Assembly (NCBI GenBank): GCA_012960415.1 | Contig: DUBH01000037.1 | Coordinates: forward strand, 51,005 to 85,286 | Direction of reading: 5' to 3' | Source: Henriciella sp. | GTDB lineage: Bacteria; Pseudomonadota; Alphaproteobacteria; Caulobacterales; Hyphomonadaceae | Length of the DNA stretch: 34,282 bases | Shown: positions 25,049 to 33,557 of the stretch, piece by piece | Layout: the number at the start of each line of letters is the position of its first letter | How positions within the stretch are numbered: position 1 is the first letter of the stretch | Notes under the pieces: model-generated | Databases searched by the model: none | Told to the model about the DNA's origin: nothing | What the model saw: only the letters and a program-made list of their open reading frames with translations | Program-made: the position numbers and the translations under genes

Positions 25049-25627
25049 CTACTGCTCGGAGGTGCTTTCGCCCTCTGACGCATCGTTTTCTGCGGCTGCA
25101 GCTTCTGCCTCTGCGGCCGCTGCTTCAGCTTCTGCGGCCTTGCGCTTGGCTTCTTCCGCCTCGACGCGGTCCTTGGCGGCCTGCTCACGGCGAGCAGCTT
25201 TCTGCTCAACGCGTTGACGCTTACGCTCGGTCTTGGACACGGTGACCTCAGCGGTCTCCACGCCGTGGCCGGTGGTGCGCTCTGCGATACGGGCCGACTT
25301 ACCGCGCAGGTTGCGCAGGTAGTAGAGCTTCGCACGGCGCACGCGGCCCTTGCGCTTCACTTCAATGCTTTCGATCATCGGTGAGACGACCGGGAAAACG
25401 CGCTCGACACCTTCACCGAAGGAGATCTTGCGGACCGTGAAGTTCTCGTTCACGCCTTTGCCGGCGCGTGCGATGCAGACGCCTTCGAAACGCTGGACGC
25501 GTTCACGGTCGCCTTCGCGAATGCGCACATTCACGGAAAGGGTATCGCCAGGAGAGAAATCCGGGATTTCCTTGCCTGAAGTGACGCGTGCCACTTCTTC
25601 AGCTTCGAGCTGTTCAATCATGTTCAT
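25049..25627 (-). CDS. rplS: Ribosomal protein L19 with a long acidic/alanine tail
   Basis: L19 sits at the 30S-50S interface. The core (about residues 1-120) is typical: [40 protein letters not shown] and the basic [22 protein letters not shown]. Standard L19 is about 115-130 residues; here the chain continues to 192, first with a basic helix rich in Arg and Lys and then with a low-complexity Ala/Glu run ending in an acidic tail. The start overlaps the end of trmD by 14 bp, and GGAG lies 8 bases before the ATG. A strong terminator follows. The function of the tail is unknown. Confidence 0.96.
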   Translation of the reverse strand: MNMIEQLEAEEVARVTSGKEIPDFSPGDTLSVNVRIREGDRERVQRFEGVCIARAGKGVNENFTVRKISFGEGVERVFPVVSPMIESIEVKRKGRVRRAKLYYLRNLRGKSARIAERTTGHGVETAEVTVSKTERKRQRVEQKAARREQAAKDRVEAEEAKRKAAEAEAAAAEAEAAAAENDASEGESTSEQ

Positions 25628-26342
25628 CGTCCGTCTCCGACGCTCGTATTCTATGCCCGTTGAGGTAAGCGGCCCATAAATCGGGACGGCGCCCTTCTGT
25701 CAACAGTTTACTGCGGTTGAGCCGCCATTGGTCGACCTTGCTGTGATCGCCCGACAAAAGCACGTCCGGCGTCGGCTGATCTTCCCATGTCCGCGGCAGT
25801 GTATATTGCGGATATTCAAGCAGTCCGGCCGAGAAACTCTCATCCTCGATCGAGGTTTCATTCCCGGCCACACCCGGCAACAGCCGGAGCGTTGCTTCTA
25901 TGATGGCCTGCGCTGCGACTTCGCCGCCCGCGAGGACGAAATCGCCGAGGGAGACTTCCCTCATGCCGCGCTGGGTAATGACGCGCTCGTCCAGTCCTTC
26001 GAACCGTCCGCAGAAGCAGATGAGACCGGGCCCGGCCGCAAATTCATGGGCGAGCTTCTGTGAGAAAGGCTCTCCGCGCGGGCTGAGATAGATGAGCTCG
26101 CGGTCTTTGCGCTCGATGCTGTCAATTGCCGCAGCGGCCACGTCTGGCCGGATCACGAGGCCGGCGCCGCCGCCAGCGGGCTTGTCGTCGACCTGCCGGT
26201 GTTTGCCTAGGCCGAAGCTGCGAAGGTCCGTCGTCTCCAGCGACCAGAGGCCCTGCTCACGCGCGCGCCCGAGTATAGAGACATCGAGCATGCCCGGAAA
26301 CGCGTCCGGAAAAAGGGTGATGATAGAGACGTCGAAGGCCAT
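25614..26342 (-). CDS. trmD: tRNA (guanine-N1)-methyltransferase
   Basis: TrmD methylates G37 of tRNAs for Pro, Leu and Arg to prevent frameshifting, using S-adenosylmethionine bound in a trefoil knot. Family landmarks are the [17 protein letters not shown] start, [20 protein letters not shown]-like text and the knot region [11 protein letters not shown]. The ATG at 26342 gives 242 residues; a frame six residues longer has no support. trmD overlaps rplS by 14 bp as in many bacteria. The usual upstream partners rimM and rpsP are not in front of it; a J-domain gene lies 140 bp upstream instead. Confidence 0.96.
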   Translation of the reverse strand: MAFDVSIITLFPDAFPGMLDVSILGRAREQGLWSLETTDLRSFGLGKHRQVDDKPAGGGAGLVIRPDVAAAAIDSIERKDRELIYLSPRGEPFSQKLAHEFAAGPGLICFCGRFEGLDERVITQRGMREVSLGDFVLAGGEVAAQAIIEATLRLLPGVAGNETSIEDESFSAGLLEYPQYTLPRTWEDQPTPDVLLSGDHSKVDQWRLNRSKLLTEGRRPDLWAAYLNGHRIRASETDDEHD

Positions 26343-26482
26343 GACGGGGTTCTGGCGCAAAAGGCGCGCTCGGGAAAGGTATCCGCTCAGCGCGGGGGGC
26401 CTGCCCGAAATTAAGTGAGAGCTGGGCGTCCAGCCGCCATGCGCCCCGACTTGCGTTGGGGAGACGGCCGGTTGGACTTCCC

Positions 26483-27103
26483 TTAAGCCTTCATCATGCC
26501 GGCCGCCTTCAGCGTCTTGCCGGCGCGAAGGACCCGGGCAAGCATGTGCTCCGTCGAGCGGTCGCCGCCATTGGAGTCCGGGTGGAACTTGCGGATGTAT
26601 TCGCTGTAGCGCACGCGGATCTCGGTGGCGCTTGCGCCAGCCTCAAGATCAAGCTCGGCGAGGGCCTGCGCGGTGACGCCGGCCGACTGCTGCTCCTTGC
26701 GGCGAGCCTGACGGGCCCCGGCATTCTCTTCGAAGAATTCCTTGCCCCGCCAGCGGCGCGGATCGTGCGCGGCAGCGGCCTTGCCCTTTGCCATTGGTCC
26801 GGTGCCAAACTTCCAGGTCTTCTGGAAGCCGTGCCGGGCCATCTCGTTGAAGGCTTCGAGCTCCGCATCGGACATGCCGGCAAAGAAGTCATAGTTGCGG
26901 TTATATTCGCCCGCATGCTTCTGGCAGAACCAGTAGACGCCCTCGAGGCCTCTCGGCTTCGGCGCGGGGTGATCACCTGCCAGGTCACAGTCGTCGCGAT
27001 GACACTCTCGTGTCTCGACGGCTTTCTGGCGCTCTTGTTCCTCCTTCGGAGGCTTCACCCTTATGTCGGTGAACTTGACGCGGTATGAAAATGCATCTGC
27101 CAT
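26483..27103 (-). CDS. J-domain protein with a C-terminal J domain
   Basis: The 206-residue protein has a C-terminal J-domain-like segment (about 148-206) with the HPD motif at residues 174-176 in KFHPDSNGG. That motif is needed to stimulate DnaK ATPase. The N-terminal half contains C34, C39, C60 and H63, which could bind zinc. The family of about 200 residues is, as I recall, widespread in alphaproteobacteria and differs from DnaJ itself in lacking the Gly/Phe region and CXXCXGXG repeats. It probably acts as a specialised DnaK co-chaperone; its client is unknown. The gene is divergent from bolA. Confidence 0.85.
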   Translation of the reverse strand: MADAFSYRVKFTDIRVKPPKEEQERQKAVETRECHRDDCDLAGDHPAPKPRGLEGVYWFCQKHAGEYNRNYDFFAGMSDAELEAFNEMARHGFQKTWKFGTGPMAKGKAAAAHDPRRWRGKEFFEENAGARQARRKEQQSAGVTAQALAELDLEAGASATEIRVRYSEYIRKFHPDSNGGDRSTEHMLARVLRAGKTLKAAGMMKA

Positions 27104-27144
27104 GGGTCAGGCAACATAGGTCGAACGAGTTAACGAGGCCAGAA

Positions 27145-27408
27145 TTGACAAACAGATCAGAGCGGATTCGCGCGCGATTGACGCAGCTTTTTGCACCTAG
27201 CGAGCTGCATGTCCGCGATGACAGTGCAAAACATGCAGGCCATGCGGGTGCAAGTCCGGAAGGGGAGACCCATTATCAGGTCGAGATTGTTTCCCCCGCC
27301 TTCGAGGGAAAGAGCCGGGTGGAGATGCAGCGGGCAGTGAATTCTGCGCTGAAAGAGGAGTTCGACAGCGGCCTGCATGCCCTGTCGATCAAGGCGCGGG
27401 CCGGCTGA
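27145..27408 (+). CDS. BolA-family protein
   Basis: The BolA-like core is clear: ERIRARLTQLFAPSELHVRD, then SAKHAGHAGA, then GETHYQVEIVSPAFEGKSRV. The conserved histidine in HAGH is the iron-sulfur-related ligand used with monothiol glutaredoxins. I place the start at the TTG at 27145 (87 residues), with GAGG 8 bases upstream, because the only upstream ATG (27085) would lie inside the divergent J-domain gene. BolA proteins act in iron-sulfur trafficking and stress or envelope regulation. Confidence 0.85.
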   Translation: MTNRSERIRARLTQLFAPSELHVRDDSAKHAGHAGASPEGETHYQVEIVSPAFEGKSRVEMQRAVNSALKEEFDSGLHALSIKARAG

Positions 27409-27492
27409 AGCGGACGGGGCGCGGGGCCGCCCCACATCCGGTATCGAAATTGCAAATCGTCTTGGACCGGCACAGAAAGTGGTCTGAAGACG

Positions 27493-27876
27493 ATGTTTCT
27501 CGCAATCGCGCCAAATCCTCACAAGAACGGAGCGCCGACGCGCATCGCCAAGCTTGCCAAGCGCGGCGGCCCGGTCTGGGCCATCGACGCAGAGGCGCTG
27601 CACCGCAATCCAGAGCTGCTCGCGCCATTTGGGCGGAATGCGCCAATCTGGATCAAGCTCGCCGATGCCCTGTCAGTCGTGTTCGTAATGCTGGCTGTTA
27701 TGGGAAGCTTTCTCATTGGCTGGTGGATGTTCCTGCCGGGCATGGCGCTCAGCCTCGCGCTTGGCGCTGTCGCCCGTTGGCTGGCGGCCCATGTGGCGCG
27801 CACGGCGGCGAAGAAGTCTTATGAGGCGCTTTTGCGTCTGCATTCGATGCAGCTGATGTGGCTGATCTCTAACTAA
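27493..27876 (+). CDS. Hypothetical membrane protein, 127 aa
   Basis: I do not recognise this protein. Residues 1-50 are polar and basic; two hydrophobic segments follow at about 57-76 and 80-100, then an amphipathic tail ending LHSMQLMWLISN. It is probably a two-pass inner-membrane protein. It sits 84 bp after bolA on the same strand. Its TAA stop overlaps the stop of the convergent membrane-protein gene in CTAA. Confidence 0.65.
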   Translation: MFLAIAPNPHKNGAPTRIAKLAKRGGPVWAIDAEALHRNPELLAPFGRNAPIWIKLADALSVVFVMLAVMGSFLIGWWMFLPGMALSLALGAVARWLAAHVARTAAKKSYEALLRLHSMQLMWLISN

Positions 27877-28298
27877 AGCCGCTGCACAGCAAAGATCATC
27901 GCGATGAGAATTGCCAACATGAAGACAAGTGTCAGGCCGACGGCGATGACGCGGCGGGCCTGTCTGCGGTCTCTGACGCGACCTTCAGTCGACCGTCTCG
28001 ACAGGACGAGGCGGTTGGAGACGAAACCAATCGCCGCAATGACCGCGAACAGGGCTGACATGTAATAGGCAATGAGCACTGTGAGACCTGCGGCAAGCAG
28101 GAGAACCACGGCGATCTGGGCCGATGCCGTGCGGAGCAGCGCCCGGATATGTGTATCGGCGCGGGCCGGGTCGAGCTTGTCATAGGAGGTGTTTGGAGAC
28201 GCAATCGCCGCGATCCACGCGCCGCCCGCGCCGAGGCCATACATATAGATGACAATCACCCGTACGCGCTCATGATATTCAAATGGCAGGAGCGGCAT
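27873..28298 (-). CDS. Hypothetical membrane protein downstream of ruvB, 141 aa
   Basis: I do not recognise this protein. From the ATG at 28298 it has 141 residues with about four hydrophobic segments (roughly 12-30, 60-80, 82-100 and 118-138) and an Arg-rich loop before the last one. It begins 7 bp after the ruvB stop, so it is probably the last gene of the ruvCAB transcript. In many alphaproteobacteria ybgC and the tol-pal genes follow ruvB; here they do not. A longer frame to 28412 would lie inside ruvB and is not supported. Confidence 0.65.
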   Translation of the reverse strand: MPLLPFEYHERVRVIVIYMYGLGAGGAWIAAIASPNTSYDKLDPARADTHIRALLRTASAQIAVVLLLAAGLTVLIAYYMSALFAVIAAIGFVSNRLVLSRRSTEGRVRDRRQARRVIAVGLTLVFMLAILIAMIFAVQRL

Positions 28299-28305
28299 GT
28301 TCCGA

Positions 28306-29337
28306 TCAGTCCCCGTTGAACAGACCGTTCTGCTGACCGCTGTCCGGAGGCGACAGGCCGAGGCGCTCATAGGCGAGCGGGGCGGCGATGCGTCCGCGCG
28401 GCGTGCGGGCAATATAGCCTTTTTGCATCAGGAACGGTTCGATCATGTCCTCAACGGCGTCGCGGGCCTCTGACAGGGCTGCTGCCAGCGTATCTGCGCC
28501 GACCGGCCCACCCGCATAGGTGCGCACCAGCGCTTCCAGGTATCGCCTGTCCAGCGCGTCCAGCCCGTCCTGGTCGATTTCGAGACGCGAAAGTGCGCGC
28601 GACGCGGCCGCCTTGTCGATGGACGCGCCTTCTGCTTCGGCAAAATCGCGGACGCGGCGAAGGAGCCGGATTGCAATACGCGGCGTGCCCCGGGCGCGCG
28701 TTGCGATTTCCAGCGCGCCGTCTTCTGAAATGTTCGCCGACAGTTTGCGGGCCGCCGCCATGATGATGCGGGAGAGATGCTCCGGGCTATAGAAGTCGAG
28801 GCGCATCGGAATGCCGAACCGGTCCCGAAGCGGATTGGCGAGAAGGCCGGCCCGCGTGGTCGCGCCAACAAGCGTGAACGGCGCAAGATCAAGCCTGACA
28901 GACCGCGCTGATGGGCCTTCGCCGATCACGATGTCGAGGGCGTAATCCTCCATGGCCGGATAGAGGATCTCTTCCACGGCGGGCGGCAGGCGGTGGATCT
29001 CGTCGATGAAAAGAACATCATTGGCTTCGAGATTGGTCAGGATGGCGGCGAGATCACCGGCTTTGGCGATGACCGGGCCTGACGTGGATCTGAAACCCAC
29101 ACCCAGCTCTTTCGAGACGATCTGGGCGAGCGTTGTCTTGCCGAGCCCGGGCGGGCCGAAGAGCAAAACATGGTCGAGCGCTTCGCCGCGCGCCTTGGCG
29201 GCGTCGACATAGACTTTCAGGTTCGATTTGATCGCGTCCTGGCCGACATAGTCTTCGAAAGACTGCGGGCGTAGGGCCCGGTCCAGCGCCTCGTCAGACT
29301 GGCGCTCAGGATCGGTGAGGCTTCCATCCCGGCTCAT
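28306..29337 (-). CDS. ruvB: Holliday junction branch-migration ATPase RuvB
   Basis: RuvB is the AAA+ motor that drives Holliday-junction branch migration with RuvA. Walker A is [12 protein letters not shown] (about residues 61-72) and Walker B is LFIDEIHRL. The N-terminal [18 protein letters not shown] and the C-terminal winged-helix text [12 protein letters not shown] and RTPRGRIA are typical. The protein has 343 residues. The start overlaps the ruvA stop as ATGA. Confidence 0.97.
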   Translation of the reverse strand: MSRDGSLTDPERQSDEALDRALRPQSFEDYVGQDAIKSNLKVYVDAAKARGEALDHVLLFGPPGLGKTTLAQIVSKELGVGFRSTSGPVIAKAGDLAAILTNLEANDVLFIDEIHRLPPAVEEILYPAMEDYALDIVIGEGPSARSVRLDLAPFTLVGATTRAGLLANPLRDRFGIPMRLDFYSPEHLSRIIMAAARKLSANISEDGALEIATRARGTPRIAIRLLRRVRDFAEAEGASIDKAAASRALSRLEIDQDGLDALDRRYLEALVRTYAGGPVGADTLAAALSEARDAVEDMIEPFLMQKGYIARTPRGRIAAPLAYERLGLSPPDSGQQNGLFNGD

Positions 29338-29960
29338 GAGGGCGCAAGCTCTTTCAGGCCGGCGCGGATGAGAGCGGATGTATCTGCCTCAGGATTATTT
29401 CTGGATGCAGCCAGCACGGCCTTCGACGCATCTGACTGAGCGTAGCCGAGATTGACGAGCGCGGAGACGGCTTCGCTGCGGCTGCCTGCAGCGGCGGGCG
29501 CTGCCGCCTCAGTTTCTTTTGTGGATGTATGTGGGGCGAATGCGCCGAACCGGCCCATAGGCGGAGGCTTGCCAGACAGCTCCCCAATGATGCGTTCAGC
29601 CAGTTTCTTGCCAACGCCCTTGGCGCGCGAGATGGTCGCGGCATCGCCCATAGCAAGCGCATCCATCAGTTCTGCTGGCGCAACCGCGTCCATGATGGCC
29701 ATGGCGGACTTGCCAGCGACGCCCGGCACATCCTGTAAGCGCACGAACCAGGCGCGGGCTTCATCGCTTTCGAAGGCAAACAGCGTGATCGAACTTTCTG
29801 TCACACGGGTCTCAATATGCAACTCAGCCTTGTCGCCTGGTGAGAGGCGAGAGAGCAGCCGCGCCCCCGCCAGCGCGACATAGCCGACGCCGCCAATATC
29901 AATCATAACGCTGTCGGTCCCGACCGTCGCGATCTCACCCCTGAGCCGTCCGATAATCAT
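29334..29960 (-). CDS. ruvA: Holliday junction DNA-binding protein RuvA
   Basis: RuvA tetramers bind four-way junctions and load RuvB. The N-terminal [16 protein letters not shown]-fold start is characteristic, and the helix-hairpin-helix stretches appear at [16 protein letters not shown] and [17 protein letters not shown] linker rich in Ala and Thr separates the C-terminal RuvB-binding domain ([16 protein letters not shown]). The protein has 208 residues. The start overlaps the ruvC stop and the stop overlaps the ruvB start, both by ATGA. Confidence 0.97.
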   Translation of the reverse strand: MIIGRLRGEIATVGTDSVMIDIGGVGYVALAGARLLSRLSPGDKAELHIETRVTESSITLFAFESDEARAWFVRLQDVPGVAGKSAMAIMDAVAPAELMDALAMGDAATISRAKGVGKKLAERIIGELSGKPPPMGRFGAFAPHTSTKETEAAAPAAAGSRSEAVSALVNLGYAQSDASKAVLAASRNNPEADTSALIRAGLKELAPS

Positions 29961-30469
29961 GCAGCCCCCCTTGCGCGCAGCTGGGCGGGCATCCGGGCAT
30001 GGTGCGCGGTGCAGATGGCGCAGGCGAGCGCGTCGGCTGCATCTGATGGCAGCTTGCCAGCCTTTGGAAGCAGCCGCGCGACCATGAAGCCGACCTGCGT
30101 CTTGTCTGCGGCGCCGGTGCCGACCACCGCAAGCTTTATCGTGCGCGGAGAGAATTCGAAGACTTCAAGGCCCGCGCCGTGCAGCGCCGCCATGGCCACG
30201 CCGCGCGCCTGACCAAGCTTCAGGGCAGAGCGCGGGTTCGCATTGACCAGCGTTTCTTCAACGCCGCCAATCTGCGGGCGATACTCAGCGGCAAGCAGGT
30301 TGATGGACTCGAAGATGCCGCCAAGCCGGGCGGCGAGGCTCAACGCCGGATCGATGCGTATGACGCCGTGGGCGATATGGCTGAGCCGGGAGCCTGTCTG
30401 TTCGATCACGCCCCAGCCAGTATGGCGAAGGCCGGGATCGATACCGAGGATGCGAAGGGTTTCGGACAT
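29957..30469 (-). CDS. ruvC: Crossover junction endodeoxyribonuclease RuvC
   Basis: RuvC resolves Holliday junctions by symmetric nicking. Acidic residues of the RNase-H-like fold are visible: D10 in LGIDPGLRHTG, Glu in GGVEETLVN, and Asp in PSDAADALA. I choose the ATG at 30469 (170 residues) because the family starts just before ILGIDPG. The sequence before this ATG is pyrimidine-rich (GCCTCCT) with no Shine-Dalgarno match, so initiation may be weak. A TTG at 30538 would extend the frame by 23 residues without family similarity. Confidence 0.94.
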   Translation of the reverse strand: MSETLRILGIDPGLRHTGWGVIEQTGSRLSHIAHGVIRIDPALSLAARLGGIFESINLLAAEYRPQIGGVEETLVNANPRSALKLGQARGVAMAALHGAGLEVFEFSPRTIKLAVVGTGAADKTQVGFMVARLLPKAGKLPSDAADALACAICTAHHARMPAQLRARGAA

Positions 30470-30562
30470 AGGAGGCGAAAAACCACCATTCGGGTTAACA
30501 GGCTCTTCCTGTTTTCCTGATTTGTTCCGCCCCGGCAAGGGAGAGTTTGCGTTCGCCTGTGA

Positions 30563-31315
30563 TCAGGCGAAGATAAATTCGGGTGTTGTTGCGCCGGGCG
30601 CGAACACGCCTGCGGTCAGTCGTCCGCCATAGACCGCGCCCGTATCGAGGTTGAAACGGCAAGGCGGATCGCCCGCGAGTTCGGGAGAGGCATCGTCTGT
30701 CGGTGTGTGGCCGTGGATAACCGTCCAGCCTTCGAGCGGGCTTTCTGACCATTCTTCAGGATCAAAAAAGCGCCTTGAGCGCGTCCACATATGGGTCTGT
30801 GCCCCGCAATGCGGGAAAGTGGACGGGTCCACGCCGCCATGCACAAAGACGAGATGTCGATCTTCTTCCAGGTGAAGGGTCGGCAGGTTGCGGATCCATT
30901 CGATGTGGTCTTCGGGCGGGTTGTTCGTGCCGCGATTGATGTAGCTGTGCAGGGTGGCATCGCCGCCATTGCTGAGCCAGTGCAGGCGCGAGTCGCCATA
31001 TCTTTCATCGGCGGCATCCAGCATCATCTGCTCATGATTACCGCGCAGGTTCACGACGATGATGTTCGTGCGCTCTTCCAATTCTCGAAGCAGATCGATC
31101 ACGCCTGCGCTATCGGGGCCGCGATCGACATAATCGCCGAGGTGGACAAGCTTCAGCCACTTGTCCGCATAATGTTTCAGGTGATGGTCGACGATCTTCT
31201 GGTGCAGGGCTTCCAGCCGCGCCAGCTCGCCATGGACGTCGCCAATTGCGTAGATGACAGACTGATCAGCCAATGGATACCTCGCCGGTTCCAGTTGTTG
31301 CGCTACTGTTTTCAA
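30563..31315 (-). CDS. PPP-family metallophosphoesterase
   Basis: The 250-residue protein carries the full set of PPP-type metal-binding motifs: GDVHG (about residue 25), GDYVDRG (about 60), RGNHE (about 92) and HGH near the C-terminus, together with an additional FVHGG motif. It could be a serine/threonine-type protein phosphatase or a diadenosine-tetraphosphatase-like enzyme; sequence alone does not decide. The start is a TTG at 31315, supported by a GGAGG 7 bases upstream; no ATG precedes GDVHG. It lies 30 bp after the pabC-like gene on the same strand. Confidence 0.88.
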   Translation of the reverse strand: MKTVAQQLEPARYPLADQSVIYAIGDVHGELARLEALHQKIVDHHLKHYADKWLKLVHLGDYVDRGPDSAGVIDLLRELEERTNIIVVNLRGNHEQMMLDAADERYGDSRLHWLSNGGDATLHSYINRGTNNPPEDHIEWIRNLPTLHLEEDRHLVFVHGGVDPSTFPHCGAQTHMWTRSRRFFDPEEWSESPLEGWTVIHGHTPTDDASPELAGDPPCRFNLDTGAVYGGRLTAGVFAPGATTPEFIFA

Positions 31316-31345
31316 CGTCCCGCCTCCGGATAAGTTGAGGACATT

Positions 31346-32116
31346 CTACAGGCGGGGGGAATCCAGACTTGCGACAAGTCTGAGCCCCCACAGACTGTTC
31401 GTTGCAAAAATCCGGCCATTCGGAACGGTTAGTTCTTCAGCTTCTATCGGGCGCTCGACGCAGGGCGTATCGCGCTCGGCAAGCTTCGCCATGACCCGCC
31501 CGCGCATATAGCCGGAGCGCGCGCCTTCAGATGGCGGCGGCGTCACCCACGTCCCGTCTGGTTGGACCAGGAAGAGATTGGCCATCGCGAAACAGGCAGG
31601 CCGACCCTGCGAATTGAGAAGCAGCGCTTCGTCCGCGCCAGCCGCCTCAGCTTCGCGCCGCGCGGCGAGATTGTCGGCATAATTGGTCGATTTGATCTGG
31701 CTGACCGGAGAGGTCTCGTTGCGCCGGATCGACGAGGTGATGGCTGACAGCGGCGGATAGGGCCGCGACTGCGTCATGGGAAACAGGCTGATCACGGTGA
31801 GCGGCTCGGCGTCTGCCGCATCGGCGCCCCGGCCGCCTGCCCCTCGGCTGAGTGTAATACGAAGGGAAGCATCTCCGTTCGTTGCGCCAGCGGCTTCATT
31901 CAGCGCATCGAGAAGTGCTTCATCACCAGGGAAACCTGAAATCGACAGCGTCTCAGCGGACCGGTGAAGCAGAGCGATATGTTCGCGGGCACCTTCGATC
32001 TCTCCCTTCGTGACGCAAAGTGTCTCAAAACAACCGTCGCCCAGCAGGAAGCCGCGGTCGCGGACCGATACGACAGGCTTTGCCTGACGTTCTGTTCCCA
32101 GAAAGGCGATATCCAT
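31346..32116 (-). CDS. Class IV aminotransferase, PabC-like (aminodeoxychorismate lyase candidate)
   Basis: The 256-residue protein has the fold-type IV PLP pattern: SVRDRGFLLGDGCFETL near the start and IKSTNYADNLAARREA with the candidate catalytic lysine. It starts 3 bp after pabB, so aminodeoxychorismate lyase (release of p-aminobenzoate and pyruvate) is the likely role. The segment that normally carries the PLP-nitrogen-binding Glu (E. coli PabC: VTECCAANLF) reads PACFAMANLF here, with Cys at the Glu position. This may be a lineage variant or may mean altered chemistry. Confidence 0.82.
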   Translation of the reverse strand: MDIAFLGTERQAKPVVSVRDRGFLLGDGCFETLCVTKGEIEGAREHIALLHRSAETLSISGFPGDEALLDALNEAAGATNGDASLRITLSRGAGGRGADAADAEPLTVISLFPMTQSRPYPPLSAITSSIRRNETSPVSQIKSTNYADNLAARREAEAAGADEALLLNSQGRPACFAMANLFLVQPDGTWVTPPPSEGARSGYMRGRVMAKLAERDTPCVERPIEAEELTVPNGRIFATNSLWGLRLVASLDSPRL

Positions 32117-32119
32117 ACG

Positions 32120-33487
32120 CTACTCCTGCTCGAGGGCAGCCCTGATGGCGCGGGCCTTGTCGAGCGTCTCAATATACTCTTCTGCGGGGACTGAGTCCGC
32201 AACGATTCCGCCGCCTGATCGAAAATGCCCCCGCCAGCCGCCGTCTTCCACTTCCTCGAAGGCGACCGTCCGTATCAGGATAGAGGAATCCATAGCGCCG
32301 TCCGGGCTGATCCATGCGAGCGACCCGCAATAGGGGCCGCGCGCCTCATCTTCGAGCTCTTCGATAATCTGCATTGCCCGGATTTTGGGCGCACCGGTGA
32401 CCGACCCACCCGGGAATGCGGCCTTTATGACGTCGAAAGCATCGCGCCCTGGCGCCAGCGTGGCTTCGATCGTGGAGACGAGGTGGTGGACATTGGCATA
32501 GGTCTCGAGGGCCTGGAGCTTCGGGACGCGGACGCTGCCGGGCGTCGATATGCGCGAAAGATCGTTCCGCATCAGATCCACGATCATCAGGTTCTCGGCG
32601 AGGTCTTTCTCTGAGGAGAGAAGTTCGTCGGCGAGGGCGCGGTCCTCCGCCTCGGTTTGGCCTCGCGGGCGCGTGCCCTTGATGGGCTGTGTGATGGCTT
32701 TGAGGGCGCCGTCTGGCTGGACGGTGATCTGCAGGAAGCGTTCAGGGGAGTTGGAGGCGAGCGCTAGGCCGGGCAGTCGGAAATAGGCCGAGAACGGCGC
32801 GCGGCTGGATGTGGCAAGACGGTGCGTGAGGTCGAATGGGCGGGCGCTAGTGTTGAGTTCAAAATCGAAACGCTGGGATATGTTGGACTGGAAGCAGTCA
32901 CCGGCATGGACATAGTCTACCGTGCGGGAGAGGCGGGTCTCATAGTCCGCGCGGGGTAGGCGCGCTGTGACTGCTGATGCCAAAGGGTGTTGGGGAGCGG
33001 TGTCGGGTTTTAGTTCGTCAAGTAGACCTAGAAGTCTTGGCTCGGCATCATCGTCCCAGTTCCAGAAAAAGTGCTCTGCTCGCTGCGTGTCGTGATCAAA
33101 AGCAATGAGTTCATTGTAAAGACCGAGGGCAATGTCAGGCCAAGCGCCGCGCTCCGCCCCAGCGCCAAGTTTTGGCAGCAATGCGCGACCATATTCATAG
33201 GAAAAGAGACCGGCCCAGCCACCGCAGAAGGGCGGCGATTCGTCCGGGCGCGCAAATACCAGCCCGGCCATGGCGGCCCTCGCCACATCAAGATCGCCGG
33301 GTCCGTCAGCGGCCTTTACATGCAGCGTGCGCATCGGATGCGCGCAGATATAGCTCCACCGGCCACTGCCGCCATTCAGCAGGAGCGCGAAGGGTGTGTC
33401 TTTCAGGGGCGCGAACGCCTCGACAGGGTCGCGCCAGCCAAGCTGCGTCCGGGTAAGGAGGCGTTCAGGCTGGCTGGAATTAGTCAT
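32120..33487 (-). CDS. pabB: Aminodeoxychorismate synthase component I
   Basis: PabB aminates chorismate to 4-amino-4-deoxychorismate for folate synthesis. The diagnostic motif is ITQPIKGTRPRG, with Lys at about residue 270; anthranilate synthases have PIAGT there. The later chorismate-binding text FPGGSVTGAPKIRAM and the C-terminal SGGGIVADSVPAEEY are also present. The protein has 455 residues, a normal length for an unfused PabB. The lyase-like gene follows after 3 bp, whereas in several bacteria the two are fused. A glutamine amidotransferase (PabA) is not in the window. Confidence 0.94.
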   Translation of the reverse strand: MTNSSQPERLLTRTQLGWRDPVEAFAPLKDTPFALLLNGGSGRWSYICAHPMRTLHVKAADGPGDLDVARAAMAGLVFARPDESPPFCGGWAGLFSYEYGRALLPKLGAGAERGAWPDIALGLYNELIAFDHDTQRAEHFFWNWDDDAEPRLLGLLDELKPDTAPQHPLASAVTARLPRADYETRLSRTVDYVHAGDCFQSNISQRFDFELNTSARPFDLTHRLATSSRAPFSAYFRLPGLALASNSPERFLQITVQPDGALKAITQPIKGTRPRGQTEAEDRALADELLSSEKDLAENLMIVDLMRNDLSRISTPGSVRVPKLQALETYANVHHLVSTIEATLAPGRDAFDVIKAAFPGGSVTGAPKIRAMQIIEELEDEARGPYCGSLAWISPDGAMDSSILIRTVAFEEVEDGGWRGHFRSGGGIVADSVPAEEYIETLDKARAIRAALEQE

Positions 33488-33557
33488 TTTCTAGCAAATT
33501 CGCCCTAGCGGTGAGGTGCTGGGGCGTGAGACCGCCCCTTCTTCGAGGGGACCATAT

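Noticed and set aside
27085-27144. Upstream ATG extension for BolA
   Set aside because: It would overlap the start of the divergent J-domain gene by 19 bp and adds 20 residues without BolA similarity.
27416-27433. GGGGCG/CGCCCC hairpin after bolA as a terminator
   Set aside because: There is no T-run, and such GC palindromes are expected by chance in this composition.
30470-30538. TTG-initiated N-terminal extension of RuvC
   Set aside because: The extra 23 residues have no family similarity and the ATG at 30469 gives the standard N-terminus.
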